Of a stretch of DNA of 64,000 nt, positions 37,001 to 49,000 are shown piece after piece (positions within the stretch are counted from its first letter, which is position 1; the number at the start of each line of letters is the position of its first letter). The position numbers and the translations under genes are program-made. Origin of the DNA: Lanius collurio (Eukaryota; Chordata; Aves; Passeriformes; Laniidae); assembly GCA_020086605.1 (NCBI GenBank), contig JACBWW010000039.1, positions 5,093,798 to 5,157,797 on the forward strand, written 5' to 3'. The notes beneath the pieces were generated by a model that was given only the letters and a program-made list of their open reading frames with translations, was not told the origin of the DNA and did not search any database.

Positions 37001-40000
37001 ATCCACAGTGCTTTGTCCTTTGAGGTGCCACAAGTCCTGAAGCTCTCAGGAGGGGTTCCCCTGTTTCTGTGACTGAAGCACTGTTTGTTGAATTGCAGAG
37101 GAAAGATTACACAGCATTAACAAAGTTCCTGCCCCCCAAATACGAGTACGTGCTCGAGGTGCGGATGACCCCGATCCAGTGCAAGCTCTACCAGTATTAC
37201 CTGGACCATTTGACAGGTATGTTCCTGCAGCTCTCCCTGGGGACAGCACTGATGGCATTTAGCCACAGTTGGTAGGTGAAAATCAACTTTCTGAACGTTG
37301 TACCATGCACTAAGGGGCTTGGACAGCAAGCAAATAGTCTGGGGTTTTTTAGTTTTGTTTGGTAGTAGAGTACTGCAGCATTATAGGTCATTAAAGGTAG
37401 CTCAAATTAGTTAGCCAGATCCATTGAAAACTAAATGCAAATGTTATTTTGTGTTTTCCTCCTTGGGCTGCATTTGCAAAACCTAAATAGACGTGTTTGT
37501 CTTTTTAGGAGGATTTGTATACATTCCTGTACTGGGGAGCAACGTGCTTTTATGTAAAATGTATAATTGTGTTTCTCATGATCAAGAAAAAGGGGAAAAA
37601 CTAATTTTGACAACTTTAACTAGGAGAAAAAAATGGCTGTGACTGAGTAATTTGAGCCCTTTTACAAGAGATGTTACAGTGTGATGTGCAGCTGGAAAGA
37701 GCACTCAGCTCTGCCCTGACGAGCTCTTCGAAGGGGAGCAGTGTGTGGCAAACTCACTTCAGGGCTCACTCTAAAACCTGACCTTTGTTGTCAGGTGTAG
37801 GTGGTGGCAATGAAGGTGGAAGAGGCAAAGCTGGAGCCAAACTATTCCAGGATTTCCAGATGTTGAGCAGAATCTGGACTCACCCTTGGTGTTTGCAGCT
37901 GGATTATATTAGCAAAGAAAATAAGGTAAATTAGATATATCAAAATACTCTCACTTGAGAACTTTCCAAATAAGCTCTGCCAAACTCTAGGTAAAGTTTC
38001 GTCAAATTAATGGAAATCTTTGTTGCTGTGGGGTCATTTTGCTGCTGGTTTTGTCATATTTTTCTAGCTGAGTATGTTGTCATTCTTAAAACATTTTGCA
38101 AGGCCAGGCCTTTGTAGAACTTACCATTGTTTAAATGAAGAGTAAGCAGATGGCTAAAGGTTTAATAAAAGCTTCTGGATGAACACACTTAATAATTTCT
38201 GTTTTTTCTCTTTTGAGGGCTATTTTGATGAAGACAGCATGGATGACTTCATAGCTTCAGATTCTGATGAAACTTCCATGAGCTTAAGTTCTGATGATTA
38301 TGCAAAGTAATTGAGGTTTTATTTTGTTTGTTGGTGTTGTTTCCCTTACAGAACTGATTTCTATGAAGTGAATATTTAGTTTATGTATGTTAGAATATAT
38401 TTCCTTGCAGTGGGATTTAAAAAAAAAATCATGGGGTGTATAATGTTGCTTTTTAGGAAAAAAAAGTCCAAGGGGAAGAAGATGAAGAAAGAGTGTAGCT
38501 CCAGTGGAAGTGGCAGTGATAATGATGTTGAAGTCATCAAAGTCTGGAATTCAAGATCTCGTGGAGGTGGGGAAGGAAATGTAGAAGATCTTACAAACAA
38601 CCCTGCATCAACAAAGTCAGATGAAGGTGAGGATAATACAGTGATGAAAATGTGAGGCAGCTTCATTGTGCAAAAGGCAACTTGAGAGAGCTGTCAGGAA
38701 TTCTGCTGTATGGGAGAATGGCAAATTCCTTAATTCTGTACTTACAGCTCCTGCTACTTCTAATTTATCCTGGAAATGTATCCAGGATAATGTATTTATC
38801 CTGGAAAAACAAGGGGCATCAACTTAGAACTTGGGGGTTTTGAGGCAGGGAAGCTGCACAGTGAAATTTTTAAATTCAGAAGTAAAAATTACATAAGCTT
38901 AGGAGGCACCATGCTGCTTTTCAGCTTTTTAAAACATATTGCTGGAAGATTAATGGAAAGATTAGGAAATATGTGTGCAATAATTTGTTGCATCTGGAAT
39001 TTGAATTGGATGCTGAGCAAGCAGATCCAATGCAGCAGGAATACAAGACCTTTTTAAAGTTGTTATTCAAACTTCTTACAGCTGCACACTTAATTTTGGG
39101 GGTTTTTTTCTGTAATAATCTAGCTTTTGTCTTGTATCTGGTATCACAGAGACAATTTTCTGATTGTTATCTCATGTGTGTCTAATCCTTTTCCTTAAGT
39201 ACTTTAAATTTCTGAGGACAGCTCAGGTGAGAATTCTTTTATTTTGCCCCCATCCCAGTGACAAACGTTGTAAATGTGTGAGGAGGGAGGGTGTGTATGT
39301 AAAACTTTTACACACAGAGATCAAATGTGTTAAAGTCAGGGTGAGTTTGTCTTCATCACTTAAATATTTAACTCTTGTGCAGCCTTATAATTGCTGATAG
39401 TGCAAAAACTTGGGTGGTTTTGCCTCTTTAACTCTTTTCATATCAGTTAAGTCTAATAATGAAGGAACAATTCTGTAGTTCAGACATTCAAAGCCATTAA
39501 ATAGTGACCATGTTCTCATCGTTGGTTTTTATTTCTTTTTCTTTGTTTTGTTTTGTTCTTTTTTTTTTTACAGGCAAAGCTACATCATCATCCAATCCTG
39601 GTAGCCCAGCTCCAGACTGGTACAAAGATTTTGTCACTGATGCAGATGCTGAGGTGTTGGAACATTCTGGCAAAATGGTGCTTCTCTTTGAAATTCTTCG
39701 AATGGCAGAGGAGCTGGGAGACAAAGTGTAAGTCAGTTCTGGACAGGTTATTAAAGACTTTAGGAATGTGTTAGTCTGACAGAGTTCCCATCCACTCCTC
39801 ATTCTGCTGTGGCTGTTTTCTGAAGCAGACAAGAGTGTTACACTCCCTTTTGTCAGGGAGTCTTCCTGTGCTCCTCTGAGTCTTGCTCTGTTTGGCTCAG
39901 AGGGAGGAGGGAACAAAAAAGGAAGCAGTGCAATAATTAAAATAACTCCAGAGATGAATTCTATGTTTCCTTTTTTCTTTTTTCAGCCTAGTGTTCAGCC

Positions 40001-43000
40001 AGTCCCTGATATCTCTGGATTTGATAGAAGATTTCCTGGAACTGGCTAACAGGTCTGACAGAGATAAGCCTCCTGTCTATAAAGGTGAGTGTCTCCTTCA
40101 ACAACTGCAGTGCTCATAACTCTTTCACGAGTCTTTATTCAGTCCCCAGGGAATGGGTTTGAAATCAGTGTTTTCTTTGGCATGTTGCATGCTCTGGACA
40201 GTTCCTGAAGCTGGCAGGGTTGTTGGGCTGCCCTGGGGATGTCTCTGCTGCCCCATTATGGACTCTTGATTCTGATTTCATTCTGTATCATCCCTGCTTG
40301 TTGTAGCCTAAGCAGATTAAATGGTCATATCTGACAGAAGGCATTTTGTTAAATTCTGCACAAAAATGATGTTAAATTCTGGTGCATGGCAAATCTTGAT
40401 CTTTCCTCCTGGGAGAGAGAGAATGAAAGAAAATGAGGCTGCTTTAAACCAGCATGCAAAACATAGAAAATATGAATTCAGGCTTTGTATGTACAGCAGC
40501 AGGTTGGCTTATGGATTTCATAAGGGAGCAAGTATTGAATTATTATTCCAGTGATGCTCAAATAGCATGGAATTTCTCACTAGGATATTCCCAGAGCTCC
40601 TGAGGATGCTGTTCATCCTTGCATGGAGTTTCAATCCCAGTAAATGTGGACTGAAGAATTTCCTTCAAGTCTGCCTTTCCTTTCCAGTCTCTCATGCAAC
40701 TCTTCCACGTGTTTGCACTTGGGGGTAACAGAAAAGTGCCTCAGTGAAGGTGGCTGGAGCTCTCCAGTATCTCTCACAGATTTATTGTTCCTGGATGTTA
40801 CTTCCTATTCTGAATTTTTTTTCATCATCACCAGGTGTCTTTTTGAGGAATTTGTGCTTTTATTCTGAGATAATGTTTTGAAGAGTTTGGGGTTTTTCAT
40901 GTGTGGCAGTTCTGGCTGGCAATTTGATGATGTATCATGGCAAGATTCACCTTTCCTGACAAAACTCACCCATCTGTCTCTCACAATGGATTGAATTGAG
41001 CAGTGCTGGCTCCCAGAAATACTGGTTTTTCTAGGATTGATGGCTCAGGGGTGTTAGTTTTGTGTACATATACCTTGATGGCCAGAGAAAAGGGAAGGTT
41101 ACTGTGAACTGGGGAGAGCTTCTATCAGCTGAAGTTATTTTTTCCCCTAATCTGACAAAACTTGCTGTAACCCACAAGTAATTAAACCCAAAGATTTTGC
41201 TGGATGTCAGTTCCAAAATGACTGGAGTTTGACCTTTGAAATCTCCTTTGGAGCATTGACTTAGCAGTGCTGGTTGTGTGGGAGGCTGACACTGATGCTG
41301 GAACGTGAACCTGCCTGGATCAATTGGAAAAGTGCAATTAGTGCTCCAGTACCTAAAGATCAAATGTAACAACATCTTTGGGACTTTGAAAATTAACTGT
41401 GGCTCCAAGTTAAGGCATATCTCTGCAAATTTATAAATAGATAAATTGTATATAAATTGTATACAAAACAGACAGAAATTGTGAAAAATAAGAGGACTTG
41501 CCCTCCAAAAAAGCTCAGATATTTTCAAATCATTAAATTTAACCTTAGGACACTTACTTGCTTATAAATTTTTATCTTAAATTCAAATTTGTATAAAACT
41601 GCTTTGAGGAGTTGGTCCTTTTGTAAAAAAAAAAAAAAATAAAGTTTTCAGAAGGAATGAGTAGTGAGAAACACAGGGTACATTTTGGAAGGTAAAAATA
41701 TATTGACAGCATTTATTCTGACTTTGAATAATTTTAGACAAAATTGGCTCATGGTTTGTATAAGCCACTGCAGGCTTGTGATGATCATTGTCATCACAAA
41801 TCAATTGCTCTTATTTTCTGTTATTATACATATTTTCTATATTGTTATTTGGGCTCTGCTGTGTAATTTTCAAGGCATGTCTGTGGCGAGTACCTGTGTC
41901 CTCCAAAATCCCGTGGTCTTCTGCCATTGTCACATCAGTGTTCCATATTTGTTCATATTTTATGTTCCATATTTGTTCTTCACTGTTCAGGGAGTTGTGT
42001 GTATCCAGAGTTATCAGTCTGGTTATTTACACCATCAGCATTTTCATAACTTGGCTGTTGCATTTACAGGTGAAGGAAAATGGTTCAGAAATATTGATTA
42101 TTATCGCTTGGATGGCTCAACCACAGCTCAGTCCAGAAAGAAATGGGCTGAAGAGTTTAATGATGAAACTAATGTGAGGTGAGGTCTCTTCTGAGATACA
42201 CATATGCTTCATTTCCCCCCTTTCCTTTCTTTTCCCCCTGTTTTTTATTACTTTGATCAGCTTAATGACCTTAAGACCAGGCAGATAATGATCTCTTGTC
42301 ACAACTCACACAGAAAACGTGCAGCACTGTGTTACTGACTTCAGCTGAATTCCACTGTACTCAGCAGTGTTTCCTTGCTGGCTTCATTGTCCTTTAGATT
42401 GTAACCAATTTAAATCACAGACAATGTTTTTATTGCAATTACTTCAAGGATATAAGGACTTGGAAGGGTGTGGACAGGAGGCTGCAGTCCCTGGGCCACT
42501 CAGGAGCAAATTAACTCTCTTAGCTGCCTCCAGAATTGGCCACCAGCCCTCCACTGCTCATCCAAAATGGGACTTTATGGAGAGGTACAAACTTGTATTT
42601 GAATGAAGTTAAGGAGCTTCACCTTTAAAAACTAAAGTTCACCTTATTTAAATAAGTTCACCTTATTTAAAAACTAAAGTATGTAATCATGTTGCAGTCA
42701 TTTATAGTGTGCAGGGGAAAAGTAGTTAAATTAAGAAGTGAACTAATCCAGTGTTAATACTTTTAAACAGTTTATTCTGTCAGGTGTCTGTCATGAACTG
42801 GTTCCAAGGTGAACCTGAGTGAGATTTTTTTGAATCTCAAAAAAAGCAGATATATCAAAGAGACGGGGTCATTGGAGAGTTACCCTGAAAGTTTGCAGGC
42901 CAGCAAAGAGTTTCAATGGCATGGAATCTGCCTGTTTAAAATTATGGTTTAATTTGATATAACTAATTTCATTAGATCTTGAAAATGTAAACCTCAAAGT

Positions 43001-46000
43001 TTTTTCTTCCTTGCCAGTTTTTAACAGCTGGTTTGCAGAAGGCCTTGATGTGTATTTTTGGGAGTGCATGTTTTGCTAGAAGTGTTGTTCTTGTAAAATC
43101 TGCATCTGTTTTATGCTTAATACATTATTTTAATGAAGTTTTAGAGTTATTTCAGTGTATGAACAACTCCATAGTAACCCAGCAACACAGAACAACACTT
43201 GTTTTCCAAAATACTCAAATTTTGCAACTCTTCTCTGTTCCAGAGGCCGCTTGTTTATCATATCCACCAAAGCAGGTTCCCTGGGAATAAACCTGGTGGC
43301 TGCTAACAGAGTCATCATCTTTGATGCCTCTTGGAACCCCTCCTATGACATTCAGAGCATCTTCAGGGTTTATCGCTTTGGGCAGAACAAGCCTGTGTTT
43401 GTCTACAGGTTTTTGGCTCAGGTACATTTCTGGTGCTGTTTCTGTGCTGTTTCTGACCCTGCAGTCAGATTTGGGAGCTGGGGTTGTTGGGACTGTACCT
43501 GTTGGGGCTGGTGTTGGGGTCTGTAGTGATCCACAGTGATCCAGTCATGATCTGTAGCAGAATTTGGCCACTGAAGCAGCTCTTAAAGGAAAGAATGGTA
43601 AAATTAATGACAATAGAAATTATTTCCTGTTAAGTCCTCTTTGTCTGACACTTTGTGTAACACAAATTCTGGAATTCCAGCAGATTCACATGTCCAGACT
43701 CTGAACAGGAGTCTCAACTCTTTAATTTGCACACCACTAAAAATCCTGAATGGAGCAGAGCCTGCAGAGGATGATGTTGTTGTTGTTAGGGAATAGCCCT
43801 GCCCAGGGCAGCTCCTTCTGCACACCCTGCTGGTCCAGCTGGGATGAAACCACTGGGACATAAACAGATTTTTATAAAAAGGCATCCAGTCCTGACTTGA
43901 AAACTTGTATCACAGCCTGCAGAGGTTAAAGATGGGTAATAACTCTGGTGGACACTGCTCTGTGCTTTTTGTAAGGCCATTATTTCTGTCAGGAAGTGCC
44001 TTGCTTCAGCTTCTGGTTCCTCAGGTGTGACAGAGTAGCCTGGAGACCTTTCCTCAGTAGCACTTAACCCTTGATCCAGTCACTGTTTCCATCCCAGCTG
44101 AAGCAGATCCTTGCCTGGGACATGTTGCTGTCAGAAATGGGTTTTTTTCTTCAGGCTTCAGTTTATTTTTGTAGTTTTCTCTGTGCACTTTTGAACTGTT
44201 GATACCCTTTTTAAATTATGCTGTTCAGAACAGGCTGTGCTGTTCTTGTCCTTCTCAGTCATCTTTTTTTTTTTTTTTTTCAAAAAATACGTTATTTTCC
44301 TCTTTTTTTTCTCAAAGATCTAATTTTTTTTGTACACAGCTGTGGTGAATTAGACTTGACTGCCTTCCTTCCCCTCTCCCCTCCACCACAGTGATATGGT
44401 ATCTGTTTTCCTTTTTTACAGGCTGCTCAAAGCAGCAAAATAAGGTACATGCTGTGAAAATTGCCATTTTTTGGTCATAATCCTACTTTGGGGAATTGAA
44501 GCAAAACTGGATCTCTTAAAAACACCACTAAAAGAACAATTTTCTTCCTCTAGTCAACAGCTAGATGACATCTGTCCCCTGCACAACTCCTGCTGTGCTG
44601 CTTCCAGCAGGTTTTTCCTTTTATTGCTCAGCAAACAAAGGGCTTGAAAGGGGTAGAAACTTGCTCATGGAACTGAGACAAACAGAACAGCTGGGCTGTG
44701 TTGGCTGTTTCATACCTGGAAGATTTTGTGTGGCTGAGCAGTGGCTGTGTCTGTGTTCAGGGAACCATGGAGGACAAGATCTACGACCGGCAGGTGACGA
44801 AGCAGTCGCTGTCCTTCAGGGTGGTGGACCAGCAGCAGGTGGAACGTCACTTCACCATGAATGAGCTCACTGAGCTCTACACCTTCGAGCCAGACCTGCT
44901 GGATGACCCCAACTCGGAGAAGAAGAAGAAGAGGGACACCCCCATGCTGCCAAAAGTGAGTGGTGCCCATCACCAGGAATTCTGTGCTGTGAGAACAGCC
45001 CCTGTCTGTTCAGATATTCCAGGGGTTTAGTGCAGAGCAGTGCTGGCCATGTGGAATGGAGGTGAACGGCAGGAAGCACAATAAAATCCATAATTAATAT
45101 AACAGATCTGATAATGAGCTGGGTGAGGAGTTTCCAAACCTCAGTATAACTGACGCTGTGAGAGAAAGATACTCACTGAAAATTGAAATTTTAAGTCAGA
45201 ATAAACAGGCACTTTTTCCCACATTTTGAATGGATAGAAATTTTACTGCGTGAAACTGTGGAAAATTGAAATTGGCATCTGAGTAGGTGCTGGTGATAGC
45301 TCAGTTTGTGGTAACACATCTGTGAGCTGGCACTGTAGGTGAGAGTCAGCTTAATCCATGTTTTGCTTTGCCAAGACTTTTTGGGGTTTAGTTCCTTGTT
45401 TAACTTCCTGTGGGGACCAGTAGTAGAGATATGGTAAAGATAAGGGAATACTTAGATACTCCTTTTCAACTTTTCTTGGATGTAAGAAAAAGCAAATATT
45501 TAATTCTTTTGCTTTTAATGGGATGGGAGAATTCATTCTGTATTGTTTTAAAAATCAGTGAGTGAAGAAACAAATCCTGCTCGATTTTAAATTACATCCT
45601 TGAGAATTCTGGCTTTACAACAATCCAGCTTCAAGTCCAAGACCAGTTTTCTTTGAAAGTGCTGTTAAGGGGGGAGAAGATGTTGAATGCTTTTATTTTC
45701 TATAAAGAAAGACAGTGCAGATATGCAATCTGTCGTTTTCCTGGAAGTTTATCCAAGTTTCACGTGCAGTTTTAATTGGAGCAGCAGTTTCCTGCCCTGT
45801 GGGGTCCAACAGGACCTCGAGGTGTGGAGGTTCTCAGGGGAAAAGTGCCTGTGGTGCTACAGCCCCAGCTGGAGTTCCTGTTCTGCCCTCACCCCTCAGA
45901 AACAGCCTCTGGTCTTCAGCTCTGCAAATACTGGGGGTGAAAGGAATATTTGTGATATGAATGTGGTTCACATGAATTACTGAGCCTGAACTTCCACTGT

Positions 46001-49000
46001 TTGATCTCGTTCATGCCCTGTCCCTGCACAGCTGGAAAGGGCTGCTTTGGAATTTCAGTCCAAAAGAGGTGGCTGAAGGCTGAGTGATCACTTGGTCACC
46101 TTTGCTGCATTTAAGTGTAGGAATAATGACATTATAATTTAGTGAAGTACAGACCATGAACTGGACAAAGGCAATACTGGGGCACTGGGTGTCCCTCAGA
46201 GCTGGCACTGTTGTTGCACCCCTGCCCTGAGCTCATTCCTCATTCAGGGAATTAGACTTGAAGTCACTTTTTTATTTATGTGGAATGAAAACTTGGTGAA
46301 AACAGCTTGGAGAAGCAAATAAAAATCACAGTTCAGATTCTGTTGGATATAGTAAATTAGCATTTTATACCACCTCAGGACAGGGATGTGTTTTACTGTG
46401 CTCCCATACGAGGGGACAACTCTGTGAATTTTTATCTCAGGATTAGAAGAATTTGCTTCTTATTTAATATTTTTATTTTTAACTTTAGTATTAAATGTTT
46501 TGCTGGTTGAGAAAAACCTGTGAATTACAATATAACTTGCATTCCTTCATGGAAGATTTCCCTTCTAATACACTGATCTCTCTATAGCATTTAATTCCAT
46601 CAGGATTTTAAAAAGACAAATGTCTTTTTTGATCTAACCCCTTTTTCAGTCTCTCTTCATATTTTCATTCATCACCAGGATTTCATCCTAAAGCTCACAA
46701 ACCAACTGATAATCATTATTCTATCAACAAGCTAAACAAATAGAAAGAAATAATTATCCTGATAATTTTTTATGTGTAAGGTGGATTTATTCCTTTTTAA
46801 TTGTGAGATAGATAAATGTGAGTTTATTCCCCATCCCCATTTTTAAGCTCCCATCATTAAAGTCAACACATAATAAAGTTTAGACAAAGCAAAGCAAGCA
46901 CTCAGTTGATGTAAAGCACATTTGGAGGGCTGTGCTGGCTGAGGGAGGCTGCATTCTATTCCAGGGTTGTGGCAGCCCTGCTGTTCCCAGGGCACCTCCT
47001 GCACCTCCAGGTGCCATGTCCTGGGTTCCTCAGCCCCCTCCTCTGGGCTTTGTGTCACCCCCATCCCTGGGGTGTCTCTGCCTCCCTGCCAGCACCCCAA
47101 AGTCACCATCCTGTGTTCCCTGTGCCCATCAGTGGTGCTGACCCCACCCCGGATATTCTGGGAGGAGCTGGTGGTGACAACGATTCAGACCAGATAGGAG
47201 AAGAGTGGGACAAAGAGCAGTTTATTGATAATTGGTTAACCTAATTAACTTTTGAACCACACAGAAACAAACAGCTTTCTGTAGCTGCTGTGACAGAACC
47301 CCTGGGCAGGACTTCCACAGGCAGCTCCCAGAGTGGCTGCAAAACTCTGTTTGTTTGTGGGCACTTTTTTCCAGTCATTGTTTGGCTGAGATTATAAAAT
47401 GCCAGGGTGGGATGGGCTGGATTCCTGCTTGTGCAAAGCCTGGCAGAAGGAGGGCAGGATGTGGAGGGGGCTGGAAGTACTCAGATAACTCCTGGACTGT
47501 AATTCCTTTCAGGAGTGGTTCTATGATGTTTTCATGTTAGGAATTTCAGCCTGAATGCCGAGGTGTGTTGGAGCTTCCTTAATTCATGAAGCTCATCAGC
47601 CACACAAGTCATGTAAAAACCCTGTTCAGTAATGACCTTGGAAAAGGAGCTCCTGAGGTGCAGCAGGAGCAGTTTTTCATAGTCCTGAAGGGGTGTTTTT
47701 CTTCATCCCTTGCAGCATCACCTTGACTTTCAGACAAAAAGGTTTGACTTAAAAAAATTGGAGATGTTGGACCCAAAGAGCTGCTGAGTGTTTGGAAGCT
47801 GTAGAGATGCTGTTTGTATAAAATAAATGCAGATTGTTGATAGGTCCTGTCTGTTGTCCAGCCCAAGCAAAGGAAAAGTCACTGAGCACATTCCATTCCT
47901 AGGTTCTGAAAGTGCATTTATTGTTGTGGAATCCGAGTGCATTCCTGTGGTTTATTAAGTGACTGGACTGTCATCTCTGCAACAGATTGTTAATCCATTG
48001 CCCTCCCTCTGAGGAAAGTTGTACTTTTAAATTATTTTCAGGTTTTATTGTGCTGTGGAGTGCTCAGAGCTGCACGCAGGGGAAGGGAACAAGAGGGGAA
48101 ATGGGGAGCAAATAGAGCAGAGCTGCTGAGGGACTCCTCCTTTATCTCCTCCTTTGAACAGGACACGATTCTGGCAGAGCTGCTCCAGATCAACAAGGAG
48201 TACATCGTTGGGTATCATGAACATGATTCACTCCTGGACCATAAGGAGGAAGAGGAGCTCACTGAAGAAGAAAGGAAGGCAGCCTGGGCAGAATATGAAG
48301 CAGAAAAGAAGGTAAAGCTGTTAAATCTGGTTTATGTGTAGGAAAATAACCTTCCCGGGTTTGGAGTCCCAATTACCTTTTCAGTTTGTCTTGGGGTAAT
48401 TAAATTTTGTTATAGACCAAGAAATGAATGTGTAAAGCAAATTGTCAGGTACCCTCAAAAGCCTTCCACTAAAAGTGCAAATAGTGGGTGCATAAATTTC
48501 CCCTGACCACCTTGAGGGAACTGATGAAAAGGTTTGGGGAGGGAGAAGAAACAGGAAGATAAATAGAGTAAAATCTGAAGCTGCCCTATGAGAAATCCAT
48601 ATGGGCAATGAGCTTTACATTCCTGCTATAAATTACACATTTCACTTCTTCAGAATTTCATCACAGCCCAGTCAAACTCAACGTTAAGGAGTGGATTTGC
48701 AATATAAAAAAAATCATCTTAACCAACTTAAGCTGTACTAATAAACTTTGGTCACTTATATCAAATAACGACAATTAAGCTAAACTCAGAGATTATTCAA
48801 GACTGGAACTTGGGTTCCTCTGTGACTGATATGTAGTTCTGAGCTGAGATTTGGAACCCTCCATGATGAATGTTCAGTGCCTGTGGCCCTCTCTGAGGGC
48901 TGCTTTGGCTGTGTGTGGTTATTAGAGAATTATCAGAGTTAGTGACAGGTGCTCTTTGTGTTTTTCAGGGCATGACCATGCGTTTCAACATGCCAACAGG

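Larger units (their letters stand above)
35696..39986 (+). other. ATRX: ATRX introns 20-26, non-coding parts
   Basis: Introns at 35696-35907, 36084-37098, 37217-37794, 37926-38217, 38307-38456, 38627-39573 and 39728-39986. A 17-nt A run sits at 36722-36738 and a 9-bp T run lies just before exon 26. No gene or named repeat is recognised. Confidence 0.65.

Noticed and set aside
41664..42182. 172-codon frame leading into exon 28
   Set aside because: Only the last 36 codons (exon 28) match ATRX; the rest is intron beyond a good acceptor at 42069.
43880..43990. CR1-like phrase in ATRX intron 29
   Set aside because: Only about 20 bases resemble CR1; too short and diverged to call.
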